Below the pieces are notes generated by a model. It made no database searches, had not been told where the DNA came from, and was given only the letters and a program-made list of their open reading frames with translations. A stretch of DNA of 64,000 nucleotides from Pseudomonas sp. GD03944 (GTDB lineage Bacteria > Pseudomonadota > Gammaproteobacteria > Pseudomonadales > Pseudomonadaceae). A program made the translations under genes and the position numbers. Each line of letters begins with the position of its first letter. Position 1 is the stretch's first letter. The stretch lies in contig NZ_JAOCAH010000009.1 of NCBI RefSeq assembly GCF_029839275.1, positions 150,852 to 214,851 of the forward strand, written 5' to 3'. Shown here piece after piece: positions 16,905 to 24,512 of this stretch.

Positions 16905-17698
16905 CGCGGGATATGGGCGGGCTGGGGCGGTGCCACGGGGCTGGGGGCGGCACTCAGTTGTTCGTTGGCGTACAGCGCATCCAGTTGCTCGGGGCGGATC
17001 GCCTCGGGCGGCAGGTCGAAGGCGATCCGCCCTTCCCGCACGCCGATGACGCGGGGGAAGTGCGCCAGCGCCAGCTCCACCGCGTGCAGGCTGGCGAGCA
17101 GGGTGGCGCCCTGGTCGGCGGCTTCGCGGTTGAGCACGGCCAGGGTGTGGCCGGCGAGTACCGGGTCCATGGCCGATACCGGCTCGTCGGCGAGGATCAG
17201 CTCCGGTGCCTGGTACAGCACCCGGGCGATGCCCACGCGTTGCAACTGGCCGCCGGAGAGCTGGTCGCAGCGCTCGAACAGTTTGTCACCCAGGTCGAGG
17301 CGGGCCAGGGCGGCTTTCGCCCCGGCACTGTCGAGCGGGTACAGCAGGCTGGCCAGGCTGCGCAGCAGCGACCACTGGCCGAGGCGCCCGGCGAGCACGG
17401 CGGTGACCACCCGCTGCCGGGGCGGCAGCGGCGGTGCCTGGTGGATCAGGCCGATGCGTGCGCGCAGGCGCTGACGCTGGTGGGTGTCCAGGCGCCAGGG
17501 GTTGTGCTGCAGCAGGTCGAGCTCGCCACGCGTGGGTTGCAGGCTGGTGGCCAGCAGGCGCAGCAGGGTGGTCTTGCCGGCGCCGGAAGGGCCGATGATG
17601 GCCACCCGTTCGCCGGGGGCCACCGTCAGGTCGATACCGTCGAGCGCAACCGTGCCGTTGGCGTGGGCCAGGCCCACGCCACGCAGGGCGATGCTCAC
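16898..17698 (-). CDS. Phosphonate-type ABC transporter ATPase (PhnC-like)
   Basis: The 266-residue ABC ATPase has Walker [10 protein letters not shown] at about residues 38-46, signature LSGGQLQR, Walker [15 protein letters not shown] and the PhnC-type [21 protein letters not shown] stretch in place of the usual Q-loop NLV...NVL. The start is the GTG at 17698, whose GTGA overlaps the stop of the binding-protein gene. The far longer open frame that runs through the binding protein to 19510 is spurious. It energises the two permeases downstream. Confidence 0.88.
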   Translation of the reverse strand: MSIALRGVGLAHANGTVALDGIDLTVAPGERVAIIGPSGAGKTTLLRLLATSLQPTRGELDLLQHNPWRLDTHQRQRLRARIGLIHQAPPLPPRQRVVTAVLAGRLGQWSLLRSLASLLYPLDSAGAKAALARLDLGDKLFERCDQLSGGQLQRVGIARVLYQAPELILADEPVSAMDPVLAGHTLAVLNREAADQGATLLASLHAVELALAHFPRVIGVREGRIAFDLPPEAIRPEQLDALYANEQLSAAPSPVAPPQPAHIPRC

Positions 17699-18546
17699 TT
17701 CAACAGGCCGGCGGCCCGGGCGGCTTCTTCGATGCCCTGGTAGTTTTCCGGCTTGGTCTCGATGAAGCGGCTGGCGGCCTGCAGGTCGAGAATCGCCTTG
17801 TGCTCCGGGTTGGCCGGGTCGAGGGCGAGGAAGGCAGACTTGATCTTCTCGCTCAGGGCCGGGTCCAGGGTGCCGCGCACGGTCCAGTTGTAATCGAAGT
17901 ACGGCGGGGTGGTGGCGATCACGTTGACCTTGCTGGTGTCGACCTTGCCGGCGGCAACCAGTTTGTCCCACACCGAGGCGTTGAGCACGCCGCCGTCGGC
18001 CTTGCCAGCCTGGACCCAGGCCGCAGTGGCGTCGTGGGCGCCGGAGTAGGCCACGCGGCTGAAGAATTCTTCCGGCTTGATGCCGTCCTGCAGCATGAAG
18101 TAACGCGGCATCAGGCTGCCCGAGGTGGAAGACACCGAACCGAAGGCGAAGGTCTTGCCTTTGAGGTCCTGCAGGGATTTCACCGCCGGGTCGGCGCTGA
18201 TGATCTTGCTGGTGAATTTCTCGTCTTCGGCACGCTGCACCAGGGGGATGGCGTTGCCGGTCTTCAGGCGGGTCTGGACGAAGGTGAAGCCACCCAGCCA
18301 GGCCAGGTCGAGGCGGTCGGCGGCCAGGGATTCGACCACGGCGGCGTAGTCGGCCACGGGGACGAATTCGACCTTCATGCCCAGTTGCTGTTCGAGGTAG
18401 GCACCCAGCGGCTTGAACTTGCGCAGCAGTTCGGTGGGGGCTTCGTCGGGAATGGCCGAGACGCGCAGGGTATCGGCGGCTTGGGCGATGACGGCGGACA
18501 CGGACAGGGCGATGCCGGCGACGAGCGCCAGGGTAGGCTTCAGCAT
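17695..18546 (-). CDS. PhnD-like periplasmic binding protein, putative selenate/phosphite type
   Basis: The 283-residue binding protein has a signal peptide of about 23 residues ending AQA, followed by [17 protein letters not shown]. The PhnD fold is shown by [33 protein letters not shown] and the binding-site Ser-Thr-Ser cluster, then [22 protein letters not shown]. From memory, near-identical Pseudomonas proteins are annotated as putative selenate ABC transporter binding proteins. Phosphonate or phosphite are alternatives, and no C-P lyase genes are present. It is the first gene of the operon and is divergent from the dehydrogenase gene. Confidence 0.85.
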   Translation of the reverse strand: MLKPTLALVAGIALSVSAVIAQAADTLRVSAIPDEAPTELLRKFKPLGAYLEQQLGMKVEFVPVADYAAVVESLAADRLDLAWLGGFTFVQTRLKTGNAIPLVQRAEDEKFTSKIISADPAVKSLQDLKGKTFAFGSVSSTSGSLMPRYFMLQDGIKPEEFFSRVAYSGAHDATAAWVQAGKADGGVLNASVWDKLVAAGKVDTSKVNVIATTPPYFDYNWTVRGTLDPALSEKIKSAFLALDPANPEHKAILDLQAASRFIETKPENYQGIEEAARAAGLLK

Positions 18547-18688
18547 TTCGGGTTCTCCGGTTCAATAGCGGGGAAAGCTGGCGGAGTATAGAGACGCAGC
18601 GGCAACTTCGCAGCTTCGATTTGTGCACCAGCGCCCTGTGCACTGCGGTTACCATGCGCCTTCTGGAGAACCTGACGGAGCTGCCACC

Positions 18689-19579
18689 ATGACTGCCACG
18701 CTGCCTGCCATCGCCTTTGCCGGTATCGGCCTGATGGGCCTGCCCATGACCCGTCGCCTGCTGGCTGCCGGTTACCCGCTGACGGTGTGGAACCGCTCCC
18801 CGGACAAATGCCAGCCGCTGCTGGAGCAGGGCGCGCACCGGGTCGAGAGCCCCGCCGAACTGTGCGCCGAGGCCAGTATCGTGATGTTGTGCCTGGCCGA
18901 CACTGCCGTGGTGCGCGAGGTGGTGTTCGGCCCCGGCGGTATCGTCGAGGGGGCCAAACCGGGGCAACTGCTGGTGGATTTCTCCAGCCTGGAGCCGGCA
19001 GCCACCCGTGAGATGGCGGCCGAGTTGGAGCAGCGCACCGGCATGCGCTGGGTGGATGCGCCGGTGTCCGGTGGCACCCCCGGTGCGGCGGCGGGCACCC
19101 TGGCGATCATGGCCGGTGGCCGCGAAGAGGATGTGGAGCGGGCGCGTCCGGTGCTCGCCCACCTGGGCCAGCGCCTGACGCGCATGGGCGAGGTGGGCGC
19201 CGGCCAGGTGACCAAGGTCTGCAACCAGATGATCGTCGCCTGCAACGCCCTGGTGATCGCCGAGGTGGTGGCGCTGGCGGAGAAGGCCGGGGTCGATGCC
19301 GGGTTGATCGCGCCCGCCCTGGCCGGTGGCTTCGCCGATTCCAAGCCCTTGCAGATTCTGGCGCCGCAGATGGCCGCCAGCGAATTCGAACCGATCAAAT
19401 GGCACGTGCGCACCTTGCTCAAGGACCTCGACACGGCCGTCAAACTGTCCCGCGAAGTCGGCTCCGCGACGCCCGTCTCGGGCCTGGCCGCACAACTGAT
19501 GCGCCTGCACGGCAGCCAGGGCAATCTGGACCGTGACCCCGCCACCCTGGTGAACCTGCTGCGTGAGGAAAAACCATGA
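18689..19579 (+). CDS. NAD(P)-dependent beta-hydroxyacid dehydrogenase, GarR/GlxR-like
   Basis: The 296-residue protein has the Rossmann motif GIGLMGLPM (12-20), the substrate motif [16 protein letters not shown] (about 124-139) and the catalytic Lys in [10 protein letters not shown] (about 173). These are diagnostic of the 3-hydroxyisobutyrate/2-hydroxy-3-oxopropionate reductase family. With the coupled Hyi-like isomerase it may reduce tartronate semialdehyde to glycerate; L-threonate dehydrogenase (LtnD) is an alternative. The ATG at 18689 has CGGAG about 8 bases away. It overlaps the next gene by 4 bases. Confidence 0.85.
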   Translation: MTATLPAIAFAGIGLMGLPMTRRLLAAGYPLTVWNRSPDKCQPLLEQGAHRVESPAELCAEASIVMLCLADTAVVREVVFGPGGIVEGAKPGQLLVDFSSLEPAATREMAAELEQRTGMRWVDAPVSGGTPGAAAGTLAIMAGGREEDVERARPVLAHLGQRLTRMGEVGAGQVTKVCNQMIVACNALVIAEVVALAEKAGVDAGLIAPALAGGFADSKPLQILAPQMAASEFEPIKWHVRTLLKDLDTAVKLSREVGSATPVSGLAAQLMRLHGSQGNLDRDPATLVNLLREEKP

Positions 19580-20370
19580 AGTTCTCTGCCAACCTGTCGA
19601 TGCTGTTCACCGAACTGCCCCTGGCCGAGCGTGTCGTCGCGGCGGCTGCGGCCGGCTTTGACGGTGTGGAAATCCAGTTCCCCTACGAGATGCCTGCGAT
19701 CCAGTTGAAGGAAGCGCTGGAGCGTGCCGGCCAGCCCTTGCGGCTGATCAACCTGCCGGCCGGTGATTTCCGTGATGGCGGCCCCGGGCTGGCCGCCGTG
19801 CCGGCCCGCCAGGCGGAATTCGACGCCGCCCTGGACGAAGCCCTGACCTACGCGGCGATGGTGCGCCCGGCCCTGATCAACGTGCTGCCCGGCCGGCTGG
19901 CCGACGGCGTCACCCGCGAGCAGGCCCTGGCGACCCTGGCCGCCAACCTGCGCAAGGCGGCTGATGCATTCGAGCTGTTGGGCATCGTGGTGCTGGTGGA
20001 GGCGATCAACCCGCTGGATATGCCGGGCTTTCTGGTCAACACGCCGGAGCAGCTCGACAGCCTGCTGAAGGCCGTGGATCACCCCAACTGCCTGGCCCAG
20101 TACGACCTCTACCACATGGCGCGCCAGGGCCTGGACCTGGCGGCGGGCGTGGCGCTGCTGGCCGGGCGCATCGGCCATGTGCAGTTCGCCGACAGCCCCG
20201 GTCGAGGCGCGCCCGGTACCGGGCAGGTGGCCTTCGCCCCGGCGTTGCAGGTGCTGCACGACAGCGGTTATGAGGGCTGGCTGGGCGCCGAGTACAAGCC
20301 GGACGCCGCCGGTACGCGGGCGAGCCTTGGGTGGCTGGAAGCGTGGCGGGCGAGCATGCCGGGCCAATAG
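19576..20370 (+). CDS. Hydroxypyruvate isomerase family protein (Hyi/OtnI-like)
   Basis: The 264-residue TIM-barrel sugar-isomerase-like protein begins [38 protein letters not shown], the Hyi N-terminus. The metal ligands are seen in VLVEAIN (Glu), the QYDLYHM segment (Asp, His), [10 protein letters not shown] and the terminal GAEYKP (Glu). It interconverts hydroxypyruvate and tartronate semialdehyde, or 2-oxo-tetronates in the OtnI branch. Its ATG overlaps the dehydrogenase stop (ATGA), so the two enzymes are made together. No kinase or aldolase partner is nearby, so the exact pathway is unresolved. Confidence 0.82.
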   Translation: MKFSANLSMLFTELPLAERVVAAAAAGFDGVEIQFPYEMPAIQLKEALERAGQPLRLINLPAGDFRDGGPGLAAVPARQAEFDAALDEALTYAAMVRPALINVLPGRLADGVTREQALATLAANLRKAADAFELLGIVVLVEAINPLDMPGFLVNTPEQLDSLLKAVDHPNCLAQYDLYHMARQGLDLAAGVALLAGRIGHVQFADSPGRGAPGTGQVAFAPALQVLHDSGYEGWLGAEYKPDAAGTRASLGWLEAWRASMPGQ

Positions 20371-20378
20371 GCCGGGAA

Positions 20379-22064
20379 TCAGACCGAGGTCTCCGCATCC
20401 TGCTGGGTGAAGCTCTCCACCCGGTTGCGGCCGTTTTCCTTGGCGCGATAGAGCATGCGGTCGGCGTGCTGCACCAGCTCACGCAGGGTCTCGCCGTCGT
20501 ACCACTGGGCCACGCCCACGCTGACGGTCACGCTGATCTCGCCCTCGATGGGCTTGGCCGCCATCAGCACCCGCACCTTCTCGGCGAAGCGGGTGGCGTC
20601 CTCGAGGTTGGTGTGGGGCATGAGGATGATGAATTCCTCCCCGCCCCAGCGGCACAGGCTGTCTGACTCGCGCAGGTGGCGGTGCAGGCGCTGCGCCACG
20701 TTGTGCAACACCGCGTCGCCGGTTTCGTGGCCGTGCTCGTCGTTGATCCACTTGAAGCGGTCGATGTCGAGAAACGCCAGCGACAGCGCCAGCCCGTAGC
20801 GCTCGGCGCGCTTGATCTCGTGGGCGGCCACTTCCTCCAGTTTCGAGCGGTTCCACAGCCCGGTCAGGCGGTCGGTGCTCGCCAGCTTCTGCAGCTGCGC
20901 GTTGGTGTTCAGCAACTCCTGCTCGGCCAGGCTGCGGCGGTCCACCTCCAGGCGCAGGCGCTGGCTGAGGTGGGCGAAGCGCAGGGCGATGGCGCCCAGC
21001 AGCACCAGGGCCAGGGTCGCGGCCACCACGATCACGTAGAGCAGGTGGTTATCGGGGGTGGTCTTGCCGTGGTAGATGAAGCCGTCGAGCCTGATCGGCC
21101 CCTTGGCCATGCCCAGGTCGACGTAGTGGCGGGCGATGGTCTGCCAGCGCCCGGGGTTCATGTGTCCCAGCTGCACCAGCTCGGGCATGATCAGTTTCTT
21201 CAGCTCCTGGGCCTCGAAGCGCAGGTGCCCCAGGTCCTTGTTCGGCGCATAGCGCTGGTGGATGAGCTGCACGGCTTCTTCGGTGTTTTCCAGGGCGTAC
21301 TGCCAACCCTTGAGGCTGGCCTGGACGAACGCCTCGACCTGTTCCGGCCGCTGGCGCAGCAGGCCCTCGCGGGTGGTCAGCACGTCGTTGTAGAAGTTGA
21401 CCCCGTATTCGCGCGGGTTGATCAGCCGGTAGGGCACCTGCTTCTGCTGCAGCCAGTAGGGCTCGTTGGAGATGTAGCCGTCGTAGGCGTCGGTGGTGCC
21501 GTCGACCAGGTCCTGGGGGTTGTAGCTGGTCTGGCGGATGTCCATCGCCGCCGGATTGATGCCTTCGCGCGCCAGGGTGATGCGCAGCTCGGCGCTTTCC
21601 GGCGCCGGCATCAGCATCACCCGTTTGCCGGCCAGGTCCAGCGGGGTGTAGATGCCGGAATCGGCCCGCACGATCCAGACGATGGGCGAACTCTGCATGA
21701 TCGCGGCCAGGGCCACCACCGGCTTGCCCTGCATGCGCGCGATCACCACGCCGCTGTTGGCGATGGCGAAATCGGCTTCGCCCGAGAGCATGGCGTCGAT
21801 GGGTTTGCTGGCGCCCGGGCCGCCCTCGCGGATCTCCACCTCCAGCCCGGCGTCCCGGTAGAAGCCCTTTTCCAGGGCCATGTAGTAACCGGCGAACTGG
21901 AACTGGTGCAGCCAGCGCAGTTGCAGGCTGAGGTTTTCCAGGGCGTTGGCCTGACTGGTGCAGAACAGCGCGGCGAGGATCACGCCGAAGTGAATGCCGT
22001 ATGAACCGATCGAAAACCTGGGGCGCAGGGTCGCGGAAGCGTGACGCGGGTGCGGAGCAGACAT
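20379..22064 (-). CDS. Diguanylate cyclase with periplasmic NMT1/THI5-like sensor domain
   Basis: The 561-residue membrane protein has a signal/anchor helix (about 21-41), then a periplasmic binding-protein domain of the NMT1/THI5 type (about 45-345) starting SLQLRWLHQFQFAGYYMALEKG. A transmembrane helix lies at about 350-375, followed by a short coiled coil and a GGDEF domain with GGEEF at 474-478. An RESD inhibitory site lies five residues before GGEEF, so product feedback is expected. It should make cyclic-di-GMP in response to a small ligand, perhaps a pyrimidine-like or sulfonate-like compound. It sits just downstream of another c-di-GMP gene. Confidence 0.9.
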   Translation of the reverse strand: MSAPHPRHASATLRPRFSIGSYGIHFGVILAALFCTSQANALENLSLQLRWLHQFQFAGYYMALEKGFYRDAGLEVEIREGGPGASKPIDAMLSGEADFAIANSGVVIARMQGKPVVALAAIMQSSPIVWIVRADSGIYTPLDLAGKRVMLMPAPESAELRITLAREGINPAAMDIRQTSYNPQDLVDGTTDAYDGYISNEPYWLQQKQVPYRLINPREYGVNFYNDVLTTREGLLRQRPEQVEAFVQASLKGWQYALENTEEAVQLIHQRYAPNKDLGHLRFEAQELKKLIMPELVQLGHMNPGRWQTIARHYVDLGMAKGPIRLDGFIYHGKTTPDNHLLYVIVVAATLALVLLGAIALRFAHLSQRLRLEVDRRSLAEQELLNTNAQLQKLASTDRLTGLWNRSKLEEVAAHEIKRAERYGLALSLAFLDIDRFKWINDEHGHETGDAVLHNVAQRLHRHLRESDSLCRWGGEEFIILMPHTNLEDATRFAEKVRVLMAAKPIEGEISVTVSVGVAQWYDGETLRELVQHADRMLYRAKENGRNRVESFTQQDAETSV

Positions 22065-22136
22065 ATCAGCCTATGGCGATTTGCCAGTGTTTGCCTGCTA
22101 AGAACATGGACAGGGAATGCCACGCCGTCAAACCGC

Positions 22137-24320
22137 TCAGCCCGAGAGCAGACGAGCGGGTTTGATCGGCTCGCGGTGCTGCAGCAGGAAGGCTTGCAGC
22201 GCCTCCAGCGACAGGGGCTTGCTCAGCAGGTAGCCCTGGATGAAATCGCAGCCGTGCTTGCGCAGGAAGGCCAGTTGCTGCTCGTTTTCCACCCCTTCGG
22301 CCACCACCCGCAGGCGCAGGGTGTGGGCCATGCCGATGATGGCCTGGATGATGTCCATGCCCTGGGTGGAGGTGGGGATGTCCTGGATGAACGAGCGGTC
22401 GATCTTCAGCGTGTCCAGCGGCAGGCGGCGCAGGTAGGCCAGGGAGGAATAGCCGGTGCCGAAATCGTCGATGGACAGGCTCACTCCCAGCTCGCGGATC
22501 TGCTGCAGCAGGTCCACCGCCAGGTTGACGTTGCCCATCAGCGCGTTTTCGGTGACCTCCAGCTCCAGGCGTTGCGCCGGCACGCCATGGATCTCCAGCG
22601 CCTCGCCGACTTCGCGAGCCAGCGCCTCGCGGCTGAGGTTGAGGGCCGAGCAGTTCACCGCCACCTTCAGCTCCGGGTAGTTGCCGCCTGACAGCAGGTG
22701 CAGGTCCTGGCAGGCACGGTGCAGCACCCAGTTGTCCAGCTCGGCGATGAAACCGTTGGCCTCGGCGATGCCGATGAAGCGGTCCGGGGTCAGCAGGCCG
22801 TGCTCGGGGTGCTGCCAGCGCAGCAGGGCTTCGAGCTTGCTGAGCAGGCCGGTGTTGAGCTCGAGGATCGGCTGGTAGTAGAGCTGCAGGCCCATTTCCT
22901 GTTTCAGGGCGAGGCGCAGCTCTTCTTCCAGTTGCAGCTCGATACCCGCCTTGGCTTTGAGCTGGGCGTTGAAGAAGTGCGCGTTGTTGCGCCCGCTGCC
23001 CTTGGATTGGTACAGCGCCATGTCGGCGTGCTTGAGCAGTTCCTCGCTGGTGGTGCCGTCGTCCGGGAACAGGCTGATGCCGATGCTGGCGGTCATCACC
23101 ATGCAGCGCCCGGCCAGGGAAATCGGGTCCTTGAGGTGCAGCATCATGCGCTGCGCCAGCTGCCGCGCTTCCTCCTTGCTGTGCAGGCTGGCCAGCAGGC
23201 AGAACTCGTCGCCGCCGAAGCGGGCGATCACGTCGTTTTCCCGCAGCGCGCCGCGCAGGCGCTCGGCGATCACCTTGAGCAGCTCGTCGCCGGCATCGTG
23301 GCCCAGGCTGTCGTTGATGCGCTTGAAGTGGTCGATGTCGATGAACATCACCGCCAGCGGCTTGCCGCGCTGGGCGTGGTCGCGCAGGCGTTCGGCGAAG
23401 GCCTGGTTGAGGCCGCGGCGGTTGAGCAGGTTGGTCAGGGCATCGAAGTCGGCGATCTGCTGCAGCGAGGCCTTGGCATGGCCCAGTTGGCTGAGCAGGG
23501 CGTTGACCCGCATCAGGTCGCGTTCCTTGTGCTGCAGCTTGCGGTCGGCCCAGGCCGCGCCCAGGCTGCTGGCCACTGTCACCAGGGTGATGCCGGCCAC
23601 CACCAGCGCCAGTTGCAGGCTGTTGTTGGCGCTCTGCAGCTGCAGTGGCGTGCCCTCGGGCACCACCAGCACCATCGACCACATGCCGGTGAAATGCATG
23701 GACGCCACCGCCAGGCCCATCACCAGGCTGGCGCCGTACTTCAGCCACTGGTGGGTCTGCTCGTCGCCCTGGCGGAAGTACAGCCCCAGCATCAGCGCGG
23801 CGAGGCTGGTAAGGATGGCGATGGCGATGGACAGGGCGAACAGCCCCGGCTGGTAGTAGAGGGTGGCGCTGGAGCGCATCGCGCCCATGCCGCTGTAGTG
23901 CATGGCGGCGATGCCCAGGCCGATCAGCACGGCGGCCAGCAGGCATTGCGTGGCGCGCAGCTCGCGCTGGCTGAGCATGCGCATGGTCAGCACGGCGGCC
24001 ACCAGCACGATGAGCAGGGACAGCAGGGTCATCTGCAGGTCGTATTCGATCGCCACCGGCGCCTTGAACGCCAGCATGGCAATGAAGTGCAGGGACCAGA
24101 TGCCGCCCGCCAGGCACAGCGCACCGACCCCGCGCCAGCGCCGACGCCCGGCCTCGCTGTCGGCCTGGGTGGCGCGTTCCGCCATGTTCAGGGTAGCGAA
24201 GCTCGCACCGCACATGACCACGTAGGCCAGGGCCACCAGCCAGGGGTTGTGTGTGCAGTCCAGGAGTATCTGTCCGCTCTCCGGCATGGCGGAGGTGAAA
24301 CGCAGGTTCAGCCAGTCCAT
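22137..24320 (-). CDS. MHYT-GGDEF-EAL cyclic-di-GMP protein, MucR-like
   Basis: The 727-residue protein has a seven-helix MHYT sensor with three repeats (LHFIAM, MHYSGM, MHFTGM), predicted to bind copper or sense a gas. A GGDEF domain follows with intact GGDEF and an REND inhibitory site. The EAL domain keeps KLEALLRW, DDFGTGYSSL, KIDRSF and AEGVEN, so both synthesis and breakdown of cyclic-di-GMP are possible. Layout matches P. aeruginosa MucR (alginate) and NbdA. The ATG at 24320 is chosen; an upstream in-frame ATG at 24374 lies on or before a TATACT -10-like box. Confidence 0.9.
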   Translation of the reverse strand: MDWLNLRFTSAMPESGQILLDCTHNPWLVALAYVVMCGASFATLNMAERATQADSEAGRRRWRGVGALCLAGGIWSLHFIAMLAFKAPVAIEYDLQMTLLSLLIVLVAAVLTMRMLSQRELRATQCLLAAVLIGLGIAAMHYSGMGAMRSSATLYYQPGLFALSIAIAILTSLAALMLGLYFRQGDEQTHQWLKYGASLVMGLAVASMHFTGMWSMVLVVPEGTPLQLQSANNSLQLALVVAGITLVTVASSLGAAWADRKLQHKERDLMRVNALLSQLGHAKASLQQIADFDALTNLLNRRGLNQAFAERLRDHAQRGKPLAVMFIDIDHFKRINDSLGHDAGDELLKVIAERLRGALRENDVIARFGGDEFCLLASLHSKEEARQLAQRMMLHLKDPISLAGRCMVMTASIGISLFPDDGTTSEELLKHADMALYQSKGSGRNNAHFFNAQLKAKAGIELQLEEELRLALKQEMGLQLYYQPILELNTGLLSKLEALLRWQHPEHGLLTPDRFIGIAEANGFIAELDNWVLHRACQDLHLLSGGNYPELKVAVNCSALNLSREALAREVGEALEIHGVPAQRLELEVTENALMGNVNLAVDLLQQIRELGVSLSIDDFGTGYSSLAYLRRLPLDTLKIDRSFIQDIPTSTQGMDIIQAIIGMAHTLRLRVVAEGVENEQQLAFLRKHGCDFIQGYLLSKPLSLEALQAFLLQHREPIKPARLLSG

Positions 24321-24381
24321 AGCGTGCGTACTCGTATTTTCATCCAGGCCAGGGCCTGCCGACGTCATGGGCATAGTGCCC

Positions 24382-24387
24382 AGTATA
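24382..24387 (-). promoter_or_regulatory. Candidate -10 box for the mucR-like gene
   Basis: TATACT on the minus strand, about 60 bases upstream of the chosen ATG, is a good sigma-70-type -10. The -35 is not clear (TTGCGC at a 15-base spacing is the best candidate). Confidence 0.35.
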
Positions 24388-24477
24388 GTGAGCGTGCTCA
24401 GGGCGCAAGTCGGTGCCGGCCAGGCCGGGTAAACGATTGGCTATGTGGGTTATAGCCGGCCGGACTGAAAACGCCCA

Positions 24478-24507
24478 GTCGGCGGCGACCCGCAGGCCGC
24501 CGCCGAC
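24478..24507 (-). terminator. Probable terminator after the FtsZ-like gene
   Basis: A perfect 9-bp GC stem (24478-24486 with 24499-24507) lies just past the stop codon on the minus strand and is followed by a short GTTTT. Confidence 0.6.
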
Positions 24508-24512
24508 CCCGG

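Noticed and set aside
16898..19510. 870-codon open frame spanning the ATPase, binding protein and part of the dehydrogenase region
   Set aside because: Only its last 266 codons are PhnC-like. The rest is in the wrong frame for PhnD, which is clearly encoded with a signal peptide at 17695-18546.
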